NCBI RefSeq assembly: GCF_902859765.1
Contig: NZ_CADIJV010000011.1
Span: forward strand, 62,001-126,000
Direction of reading: 5' to 3'
DNA: 64,000 bases
Origin: Achromobacter pulmonis
GTDB lineage: Bacteria; Pseudomonadota; Gammaproteobacteria; Burkholderiales; Burkholderiaceae_B
A program made the position numbers and the translations under genes. Positions 12,296 to 19,444 of this stretch are shown piece by piece (position 1 is the first letter of the stretch; each line of letters opens with the position of its first letter). The notes beneath the pieces are model-generated. The model did not search any database. It saw nothing but the letters and a program-made list of their open reading frames with translations, and was not told the DNA's origin.

Positions 12296-12997
12296 TTATT
12301 GGTCGGCGAACAGGTAGCCACTGCCGTAGACCGTGCGGATTGGCAACATCACGCCCGCCAGTTCGGCCTTGCGCCGCAGGCGGCTGACGATGACGTCAAT
12401 ACTGCGTGTGCCGCTGGAGCGCGCTCCGCCCCCTTCCTCCCGCAACTCGTCACCCAATTCGTTGCGCCCGACCGCCCTGCCCGCCACTTCCAGCAGCGAA
12501 CGCACGATCAGTCGTTCATTGGCCGACAGGGAGATCGTCGTGCCGGAAGGCGCCGCGAGGGTCCACCCCTGGTCGCGCAACTCCCATTGGCCCGACCCAG
12601 GCTCTTCGACCGGAGCACTGTCCTGCCCGATGGGCAGACGGCGGGCCAGCGCCAACAGAATGCAGGCCAGTTCGCGAGGGTCATGCGGCGGCGGCAGGCA
12701 GGCGTCAGCGCCACTCTGCAGGCAACGCAGGCGGGTTTCCAGCGACAGATTGTTGCCCGTCACCACAATTCCCAGCGGCGAGGAGCCATGCAACCGCGCC
12801 ACCAGGGCATAGCCGATTTCACCCAGCGTCCCCACGTTCAGGACCACGGCATCGTAGGTGCTGTTGCTCAACAGGCCGAATAATTCCAGAGAAGTCGAAC
12901 AGCCACGGGCCGAAATTCCAGCTTGAAGCAGTGCGGACACCGCGGCGTTGCGTGCGGCCTCGTCCGGCGACATCATCAGTACGCGCAATTGATTCAT
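12296..12997 (-). CDS. Winged-helix regulator with a degenerate receiver domain
   Basis: A 233-residue protein with response-regulator architecture: receiver-like domain at about 1-115 and OmpR-type winged helix at about 140-233 (TISLSANERLIVRSLLEVAGRAVGRNELGDEL, RSIDVIVSRLRRKAEL, IRTVYGSGYLF). The receiver lacks the phosphorylation machinery. The acidic pair is replaced by SPDE, the phospho-acceptor position is asparagine (N54 in VVLNVG), and the conserved lysine is a proline (CLPPPHD). It should act independently of phosphorylation. A longer frame reaches 13360, but that part crosses the intergenic region and looks non-coding. It is divergent from the response regulator at 13265, suggesting shared control sites. 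Confidence 0.85.
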   Translation of the reverse strand: MNQLRVLMMSPDEAARNAAVSALLQAGISARGCSTSLELFGLLSNSTYDAVVLNVGTLGEIGYALVARLHGSSPLGIVVTGNNLSLETRLRCLQSGADACLPPPHDPRELACILLALARRLPIGQDSAPVEEPGSGQWELRDQGWTLAAPSGTTISLSANERLIVRSLLEVAGRAVGRNELGDELREEGGGARSSGTRSIDVIVSRLRRKAELAGVMLPIRTVYGSGYLFADQ

Positions 12998-13131
12998 AGG
13001 TTTCTTCCATCCCTTCTGCCTCCCCCCGCGCGCCGGCTGACCGCGCCGGCTGATGGGGAGGTTGGGGACAGTTTGGCCCGTTGTTCTGCAACAACTCCAG
13101 TCAAGATTCGTCAACTTTGCAATGTTTGACA

Positions 13132-13155
13132 GTTGTTGGCACAACGTAGCCAACA
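13132..13155. promoter_or_regulatory. Nested inverted repeats between two divergent regulators
   Basis: TGTTGGC (13134-13140) and GCCAACA (13149-13155) form a 7-bp dyad with an 8-base centre. GTTGT and ACAAC (13132-13136 and 13141-13145) form a second dyad inside it. A TTGACA-like hexamer lies just left (13126-13131). The position between the divergent starts at 12997 and 13265 suits an operator for one or both regulators (inference). Confidence 0.45.
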
Positions 13156-13264
13156 GTGACGCGACGCGAGTTATCATTCCATTACACAATCCTTTCTCCT
13201 TATTGCAGTAGGGCGCCACAGGGCGCGCTTGCGCAGCCAACCTTCGCGAGAGAGACCCCGTCTG

Positions 13265-13981
13265 ATGAAAATCGCGTCGCTGGAAGACGACCTGGACCAG
13301 GCGAAACGCATCCAGCAAGTCCTGACTGCCGCCGGATACGCCTGCACCAGCTATCAGCAAAGCCGCGACCTGCTCGCCGCTTTGCGCAATGAAGCGTTTG
13401 ACCTGGTGCTACTGGACTGGCACTTACCCGATATCGATGGCGACGATGTGGTGCGCTGGTTGCGCGCCAATATCGGCCCGCGCATTCCGGTCATTTTTCT
13501 CACCAATCGTTCCAGCGAGGACGACCTGGTCGAGGGCCTGCGCGCCGGTGCCGACGACTACATCGTCAAGCCCCTGCGGCCGCTGGAATTGCTGGCGCGT
13601 GTCGCGGCATTGCTGCGCCGCAGCCAGATCGCCGAGCCTGCCGACCAGGCCTTCGACGTGGCCAACTATCGCGTCGATCCGGCCGCGCGCTCGATCGCGC
13701 TCGATGGCGCGGCGATCGCGCTGGCGCCCAAGGAGTTCGAACTCGCGCTGCTGTTCTTCCGCAACCTGGGCCGGCTCATGTCGCGCGACGTGCTGGCCGA
13801 ATGCGTCTGGAACCGCGAGATTCCCGCCACTTCCCGCACGCTCGACACGCACCTGTCGAACATCCGCCAGAAGCTGCAGCTGCGGCCGGAGCATGGCGTG
13901 CGGCTGAGTTCTTCCTACGCGCTCGGCTACCGGCTGGAATTGATCGGCGCGTCCGAAGACAGCACGCCTGCGGCGCCCTAG
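13265..13981 (+). CDS. OmpR/PhoB-family response regulator
   Basis: A 238-residue protein. The receiver domain has acidic residues at 7-9, phospho-acceptor D51 (LVLLDWHLP), T80 (IFLTNR) and K102 (YIVKPLRP), all intact. The C-terminal winged helix is at about 128-230 (ALAPKEFELALLFFRNLGRLMSRDVLAECVW, TLDTHLSNIRQKL). The ATG at 13265 is preferred over 13229 because it starts directly at the MKIASLEDD strand. It leads an apparent operon with the LysM-FecR protein (33 bases downstream) and the CHASE2 kinase, so the kinase is its likely partner. Confidence 0.93.
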   Translation: MKIASLEDDLDQAKRIQQVLTAAGYACTSYQQSRDLLAALRNEAFDLVLLDWHLPDIDGDDVVRWLRANIGPRIPVIFLTNRSSEDDLVEGLRAGADDYIVKPLRPLELLARVAALLRRSQIAEPADQAFDVANYRVDPAARSIALDGAAIALAPKEFELALLFFRNLGRLMSRDVLAECVWNREIPATSRTLDTHLSNIRQKLQLRPEHGVRLSSSYALGYRLELIGASEDSTPAAP

Positions 13982-14014
13982 CGCCAAGCGGCACTAACTG
14001 GAGATCTGAACGTC

Positions 14015-15124
14015 ATGAGCCGCTGCCGCGCGCTTTCCCTGCTTGCCTTGTTTTCCGGCCTGCTGCTCGCAACTTCCTCGCATGGTCAACCCGCTGGCGC
14101 GCTGGGCGAGGATTTCATCTACCGCGTGCGCCAGGGCGATACGCTGATCAATATTGCCTCCGCCTATACGCGCAATCCGGCCAACTGGAACCCGCTGCAG
14201 GCGCTCAATAACGTCACCACGCCCGAGCGCCTGCCGATCGGACTGGAACTGCGCATCCCCCTGTCGATGATTCCAGAGCGTGCCGCCGAGGCACGCGTGG
14301 TGCACGTCAGCGGCCAGGCGAAGCTGGACGGACAGGCGCTCAAGGCGGGGGCCAACGTGTCCGAAGGCAGCAAAGTCGTCACCGCGCCCAATGGCTTCGT
14401 CACGCTGGAGCTGGCCGACGGCTCCAAGCTCACGCTGCCGGCCGACGGCGCCGTGGAACTGACCCGCCTGCGCCAATTCGAAGGCACCGACCTGACCGAC
14501 TCGGTCATCCACGTCGAACGCGGCAGTGTCGAATCCAGCGTCGCGCCTAGCGGGCAGGGAGTAGGCCGTTTCGAGGTGCGTACGCCGGTGGCCGTGACGG
14601 GCGTGCGCGGCACGCGGTTTCGCGTGCAGAGTGGCAGCCAGGGGGTACGCAGCGAAGTCCTGGAAGGCAGCGTGAGGTTGCAACCGCACGCGCCCGGCGC
14701 GGCGCCGGCGCAGCCGGTGGCCGTGGCCAAGGGCTATGGCGCGGCCATCGGTGCCGACGGCCAGGTCGCGGGCGTGCGCCGACTGCTCGCGGCGCCGCGA
14801 CTGGGCGAACCGGTGCGTGCGGGTGGCGGCGTCTGGACCAGCGCCTTCGCGCCCGTGCCCGGCGCGCAGGGCTACCTGGTGCGCGTGGCGCGCGATGCCG
14901 ATGGCACCCAGCTGGTGTCCTCCACCCGATTTGCCACCCCGGACATCCGCTTCAGCGCCCCCGGCCCTGGGACCTTTTACGTGTCGGTGCGGGCCATCGA
15001 TGAGCTCGGCCTGGGCGGCCAGGACGCCACGGCCACTTTCACCGGCGTGAACCAGCTGATGACCAGCAGCGGCCTGGGTGTCGCCACCGGCAGCGGCGGA
15101 TTCGTGACGCTGACCGAATACTAG
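14015..15124 (+). CDS. Exported LysM-FecR domain protein
   Basis: A 369-residue protein with a signal peptide at about 1-25 (LLALFSGLLLATSSHG). A LysM peptidoglycan-binding module follows at about 35-85 (YRVRQGDTLINIASAYTRN, LPIGLELRIPL), then a FecR-type beta domain at about 115-230 (VTAPNGFVTLELADGSKLTLP, VRTPVAVTGVRGTRFRV). A C-terminal fibronectin-like segment is at about 270-350. It is probably periplasmic and tethered to the cell wall. It sits between a response regulator and a CHASE2 histidine kinase (4-base gap), so it may be the envelope sensor or input partner of that kinase (inference). LysM-FecR proteins beside CHASE2 proteins recur in proteobacteria. Confidence 0.88.
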   Translation: MSRCRALSLLALFSGLLLATSSHGQPAGALGEDFIYRVRQGDTLINIASAYTRNPANWNPLQALNNVTTPERLPIGLELRIPLSMIPERAAEARVVHVSGQAKLDGQALKAGANVSEGSKVVTAPNGFVTLELADGSKLTLPADGAVELTRLRQFEGTDLTDSVIHVERGSVESSVAPSGQGVGRFEVRTPVAVTGVRGTRFRVQSGSQGVRSEVLEGSVRLQPHAPGAAPAQPVAVAKGYGAAIGADGQVAGVRRLLAAPRLGEPVRAGGGVWTSAFAPVPGAQGYLVRVARDADGTQLVSSTRFATPDIRFSAPGPGTFYVSVRAIDELGLGGQDATATFTGVNQLMTSSGLGVATGSGGFVTLTEY

Positions 15125-15128
15125 ACGG

Positions 15129-17456
15129 GTGCTCATGGCGGACGCCGTCGATCCCATCGACCGGACCTCGCGATCAGGCCTGTGGTTGACGGTGGCGCTG
15201 GCGCTGTTGGCCGCCTTGCTCGGCGGGTTCAACGGCCTGGGACGTATCGATCAGATCCTGTATGACCGCGCCGTCGGCTTGACCGGGCGTGACATCTCGC
15301 CCGACATCCTGATCGTCGCGATCGACGACGCCAGCATCGACGCGCTCGGCCGCTGGCCATGGCGGCGGGCGGTGCACGCCGCGCTGCTGGACCGCCTGCA
15401 AGGCGCCCGCGCGGTCGGCCTGGACCTGATCTTCGCCGAACCCGACACCACCCATCCCGGCGACGATGGCATTCTTGCCGACAGCATCCGGCGCAATGGC
15501 CGCGTCGTGCTGCCGGTGGTGCTGGATCGCCTGCGGCACCCTTCGTCGATCAGCACGCCCATTCCCGCCCTGGCCCAGGCCGCGGCCGGCAGCGGCTTCA
15601 TCAACGCCAGCCTGGATGCGGATGGCGTGCTGCGCTCGGCGCAACTGACGACCCGCTACGGCGGCGAACGCTGGCAACACTTCGCGCTGAGCATGCTTGA
15701 CGTAGGCGGGCAACAGGCCCTGGCCGACAGGCTGCTGCGACACGCCGGCACGGAAGGCAGCATACTGATTCCATACGCCGGGCCGGTGGCGCATACGCGT
15801 GCCGTGTCGTATCTGTCGGTGCTGCGCGGCGACGTGCCGGCCGATCAACTGCGCGGCAAGTACATCCTGGTAGGCGCCTGGGCCACGGGCCTGGGCGATG
15901 CCTACACCACGCCGGTATCGCATGACGTCAGCGGCATGCCGGGCGTGGAGATCATTGCCAATCTGCTGCAGGCGGCCAATGACGACATCGCCTTCCAGCC
16001 GCCCGCCCCCTGGCTCAACGCCCTGTTCTCGGCGCTGCCGGTGCTGTTGGCCTGCCTGGCGCTCTGGCGCCTGTCTCCCAACCTGGCACTGCTGGTGAAC
16101 ATTGCCCTGCTGGCGCTGGTGTTGCTCTGCAGCCTGCTGCTGCTGGGCCACAGCTATCTGTGGTTCGCGCCAACCGCGGCGCTGCTGGGCGTGGCCCTGT
16201 GCTATCCGCTATGGAGCTGGCGCAGCCAGGAAGCCGCGCTGCGCTATATGGACAACGAACTGCGGCGGTTGCAACGTGAGTATCCGCCCGTGCTGAATGA
16301 AGCCAGGGCACAGTCCGGCGGGCCCAGCGCCTCGCTCGAGAGTCGCGTCGGCGAATTGCGGCGGGCGCTGGCGCGCGTGCGCAATCTGCGGCGCTTCCTG
16401 GCCGACGGGTTGGACGGCATGCCCGACGCAACGCTGGTATTCGACCAGGATGGCCGCATGCAATTCCGCAACCAGGCCGCGGTGATGTATTTCCAGCGCT
16501 TGGGCATGCGGCCGCCGCGCGTCGGGCATCCGGCGATCCATCTGCTGGAAAAGACCATCGGCGACGAACCGACACGGCAGCGCGTGGCCCAGGTGTTGAG
16601 CGGCCAGGGGCCGGTGGCGGAACAGTCACCGTGGAGTGCCGACCTGGAGGTCCGCGACCACGCCGGCCGTGATTTGATCCTGAAGTGCGCGCCGATCCAC
16701 ACGGCCGAAGGCAACTTCGCCGGCACCGTCGCCACGCTGACGGACATTTCCGGCATCCGCCAAGCCGAGCGGCAACGCGAGGAGACGCTGCGCTTCATTT
16801 CGCACGACATGCGGGCGCCGCAGAGTTCCATCCTCGCGCTGGTCGAAATGACCCAGGACGGCGCCGCGCCGGATGGCAAAGACGATACCCTGGCGCGCAT
16901 CGCCGCCCTGGCCAACCGTACCTTGCACCTGGTCGACGATTTCGTGCACCTGACGCGCGCCGAATCGATGGCCATCAGCGCTGTCGACCTGGATCTGGGC
17001 AGCCTGCTGCAGGACGGCGTCGATGAATTCTGGGCTGCTGCGCACAAGCGCGGCATCACGCTGGAAGTGATCCCGCCGCTGCCGGTGGCCTATGTACGCG
17101 GCGACCAGACGCTGCTGATGCGCGCCTTGAGCAACCTGATCGACAACGCGATCAAGTACAGCCCGCCGCGCACCCGCATTGCGTGCCACATCGACGCGGC
17201 GCAGGGCTATTGGCGCGTCCACATCCGCGACCAGGGACAGGGTGTCGCGCCAGAGGATCTGGCGCGCCTTTTCGAGCCATTCTCGCGGGTAGGCGTCGCC
17301 ACACGGGGGGATGTGGGCGGCGCGGGGCTGGGGCTGGCCTTTGTGCGCACCGTGGCGCTGCGCCATGGCGGCGACGTCGAGGTGACAAGCGAGGCCGGCG
17401 TGGGCTCGGTATTCACGCTCCGCCTGCCTGTCGCCCCCGAGGAAGCCTCGGCCTAG
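15129..17456 (+). CDS. CHASE2-domain sensor histidine kinase
   Basis: A 775-residue membrane kinase. TM1 is at about 17-35, a periplasmic CHASE2 domain at about 40-290 (DILIVAIDDASIDALGRWPWRR, AVGLDLIFAEPD), three TM helices at about 295-365, and a PAS-like segment at about 420-540. The HisKA H-box (FISHDMRAPQSSIL, H near 559) comes next, followed by the ATPase domain with N-box (LSNLIDNAIKYSP), G1 (RDQGQGV) and G2 (GAGLGLAFVRTV). Start codon is GTG at 15129, with an ATG two codons later as alternative. It likely autophosphorylates in response to an envelope signal and passes phosphate to the regulator at 13265. Confidence 0.92.
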   Translation: MLMADAVDPIDRTSRSGLWLTVALALLAALLGGFNGLGRIDQILYDRAVGLTGRDISPDILIVAIDDASIDALGRWPWRRAVHAALLDRLQGARAVGLDLIFAEPDTTHPGDDGILADSIRRNGRVVLPVVLDRLRHPSSISTPIPALAQAAAGSGFINASLDADGVLRSAQLTTRYGGERWQHFALSMLDVGGQQALADRLLRHAGTEGSILIPYAGPVAHTRAVSYLSVLRGDVPADQLRGKYILVGAWATGLGDAYTTPVSHDVSGMPGVEIIANLLQAANDDIAFQPPAPWLNALFSALPVLLACLALWRLSPNLALLVNIALLALVLLCSLLLLGHSYLWFAPTAALLGVALCYPLWSWRSQEAALRYMDNELRRLQREYPPVLNEARAQSGGPSASLESRVGELRRALARVRNLRRFLADGLDGMPDATLVFDQDGRMQFRNQAAVMYFQRLGMRPPRVGHPAIHLLEKTIGDEPTRQRVAQVLSGQGPVAEQSPWSADLEVRDHAGRDLILKCAPIHTAEGNFAGTVATLTDISGIRQAERQREETLRFISHDMRAPQSSILALVEMTQDGAAPDGKDDTLARIAALANRTLHLVDDFVHLTRAESMAISAVDLDLGSLLQDGVDEFWAAAHKRGITLEVIPPLPVAYVRGDQTLLMRALSNLIDNAIKYSPPRTRIACHIDAAQGYWRVHIRDQGQGVAPEDLARLFEPFSRVGVATRGDVGGAGLGLAFVRTVALRHGGDVEVTSEAGVGSVFTLRLPVAPEEASA

Positions 17457-17483
17457 GGCCGGCAGGGAAGGCGGATCCGCGCC

Positions 17484-18782
17484 TTATTGGAAAACGTGCG
17501 AAATGACGGCGGGTCTGCCGGCCCTGACTTCCAGTGTGGTCCGATAGGGAGGCAGGTCGGCGTTGCGCAGCACCACCTGGTATTTGCCGGGAACCAGGCG
17601 CAATTCCTTGACCGGCGGACTGACGCCGCGCGCAACACCGTTGACCCATACCTCGCCCCAGGGCCGGATATCCAGGCGCACCAGAACCGGCGCCGGCTTG
17701 GGTTTCGGCGTTTCATCCTGAACCGGCTCCGATGGCGCGGCCGGTTCCTCGACCGCTGGCACGCCGGCCTCGGCCGAGGTAGCCGGCGCGGGCGGAATCG
17801 GGCTCGCGGTACCGGCATCGGCCGGGGCGGCGGCTGGCGCCTGCGGCGCGACCGTCATGCCTGCCGCTCCCGCCTCGGGCGCAGCCTGCCGCGATACTGC
17901 GGACAGCGGCGGTCCTGACGGCGCCATGGCCGTTGCCGCAGGGCGGGCCGCCACCGGCGCGGGCGAGGTGACTGGGGGATTCGGCTGCACGACTTCGGAA
18001 CGGGTGATCACGGCGTTGGTGCCGCCACCTCCGGCACGCATCCAGGCATAGACGCCAGCACCCATCAACGCCACCAGCAACAGCAGCATGAGCAATGGCC
18101 GGCCGGCGCCACGCGGCTTGCCGGCGGCCGCCGCCGGCGCGGCGGGAACGGCTGTCGCCGCGGCCCGGGATGCCTCCGGAACGACGGGCGCGATTTCGGC
18201 ATCCGCGGAGATATCCAACATGGCCGCCAGTTCGCCCAAGGTCTGTGGCCGGTCGGCAGGCTGCATCGCCAGGCCGCGATCGATAGCCTCCAGGAATGCC
18301 GGGCTGTACTTCGTCAGGCCCAGCGCCATCAACGGCTCATAACTGTCGGTCGCGCGGCGCTCCGGCGCCGGGGGCGGACGCAGGCCGATGACCAGGGCAT
18401 GCATGACCGCACAGAGCGCGTAAACGTCGGTCCAGGGACCGCGAGGCCATTGTGCGGAATCGGTATACAGTTCGAAAGGCGCGAACCCCGGAGCCGGCGT
18501 CACTCCTGCCCGGCGCGAGCGCGGCACCGCCAGTTCCGGCAGCAGGTGCGCGTGCGCGCCCTCATCCATGCCCACCGTATCCAGGGAAATGTCGCCGCAG
18601 ATCTCGCCCTGGGCATGCAGCCCCATCAGCGACGGCAGCAGGTCCGCCAGCAAACGCTTGATGCGCGCCTCCGGCACGCCCCCCGCCGAACTGGCGGCGA
18701 TGGCGCTCAATGGGCGCAAAGCGAGCGGCGCAGCGCCTGAAAAGGGGCTGCGCGGCGTATGCAGGCCGACGGATGAAGACAT
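17484..18782 (-). CDS. Membrane-anchored protein-kinase-like protein (pseudokinase) with C-terminal PEGA domain
   Basis: A 432-residue protein. Residues about 35-190 resemble only the C-lobe of a Ser/Thr kinase: CGDISLDTV replaces the HRD catalytic loop, PGFAPFELY matches the GYxxPEQ region, and GPWTDVYALCAVMHALVIG matches helix F. There is no glycine loop, no ATP lysine and no DFG, so catalysis is unlikely. A single TM helix (about 229-247) is followed by a proline/alanine linker and a PEGA-type domain (about 365-432; RLDIRPWGEVWVNGVARG). This places the kinase-like part in the cytoplasm and PEGA outside. Start at 18782 is preferred to 18866. It is convergent with the CHASE2 kinase gene. Confidence 0.82.
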   Translation of the reverse strand: MSSSVGLHTPRSPFSGAAPLALRPLSAIAASSAGGVPEARIKRLLADLLPSLMGLHAQGEICGDISLDTVGMDEGAHAHLLPELAVPRSRRAGVTPAPGFAPFELYTDSAQWPRGPWTDVYALCAVMHALVIGLRPPPAPERRATDSYEPLMALGLTKYSPAFLEAIDRGLAMQPADRPQTLGELAAMLDISADAEIAPVVPEASRAAATAVPAAPAAAAGKPRGAGRPLLMLLLLVALMGAGVYAWMRAGGGGTNAVITRSEVVQPNPPVTSPAPVAARPAATAMAPSGPPLSAVSRQAAPEAGAAGMTVAPQAPAAAPADAGTASPIPPAPATSAEAGVPAVEEPAAPSEPVQDETPKPKPAPVLVRLDIRPWGEVWVNGVARGVSPPVKELRLVPGKYQVVLRNADLPPYRTTLEVRAGRPAVISHVFQ

Positions 18783-18942
18783 AATCAAAAGGCTGCGCGA
18801 CGGGCGCAAGAAATCGGGTTGACGGCTGGTAGGCGGAATATTAGCCAATCCGTTACGTAAGGACATTGCCGAAAATGTCCGAGCGCATCAGGCTGTGGCA
18901 CGATAGCGTATCGTCAAGTTTCTCCGAATTCGCTGGAAGCCT

Positions 18943-19338
18943 ATGAAAATTCGCCTTCTCTATGGTGCGCTCGGATTATCGTTCGGGCTGGCCGGTTGTT
19001 CCGGCCTGAGCGCTACCGCCCCCGACCGCGCCCCCACGCCCGAGGCACTGGAACAGTTGCAACAGGTGCGTGACCAATACATGGCCGGCCATTATGGCGA
19101 AGTCATCCGACGGGTAGCGCGCTCCGATGAACTGGCGGCCTCCAGCAAGGCCGTTCGCATCGAGGCGTACAAGCTGCAGGCGTTCAGCTACTGCGTCAGC
19201 CGCTATGCACAACTGTGCGAAGACAGCTTCCGCCGCATCCTGCAGATCGATCCCTCCTTCGAACTGGCACCCAACGAAGCTGGCCATCCGATCTGGGGCC
19301 CCGTGTTCCAGCACGCCAAGGCCCAGGCGGCCAGATAA
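18943..19338 (+). CDS. TssQ-like lipoprotein (type VI secretion-associated family)
   Basis: A 131-residue protein. The lipobox LAGC (C19) ends a short signal peptide. The rest is a TPR-like helical repeat (YMAGHYGEVIRRV, AFSYCVSRYAQLCEDSFRRILQIDPSFELAPNEAGHPIWGPVF). The combination of FSYC, an LC motif, DPSFELAP and GHPIWGPVF is what I remember of the TssQ family of T6SS-associated lipoproteins; this is recall, not a search. No other type VI genes are in the window, so this is an orphan copy. It is divergent from the pseudokinase gene. Confidence 0.75.
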   Translation: MKIRLLYGALGLSFGLAGCSGLSATAPDRAPTPEALEQLQQVRDQYMAGHYGEVIRRVARSDELAASSKAVRIEAYKLQAFSYCVSRYAQLCEDSFRRILQIDPSFELAPNEAGHPIWGPVFQHAKAQAAR

Positions 19339-19356
19339 CCGGGCCCTGCCACGCGC

Positions 19357-19392
19357 AAAAAAAGGCCGCTGATTCGCATCAGCGGCCTTTTT
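19357..19392. terminator. Bidirectional terminator between the TssQ-like gene and rpoC
   Basis: A 10-bp perfect stem (arms 19364-19373 and 19378-19387) with a 4-base loop, flanked by seven A on the left and five T on the right. It lies between the convergent genes ending at 19338 and 19445 and can serve both. Confidence 0.92.
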
Positions 19393-19444
19393 GCTTCTGG
19401 CCTCCCCCGCCCGGACCGCGCGGGGGATATACCGACGCGCGCCG

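Noticed and set aside
12998-13360. N-terminal extension of the degenerate regulator
   Set aside because: The extra 121 codons cross the divergent promoter region and its dyads and do not resemble a protein domain.
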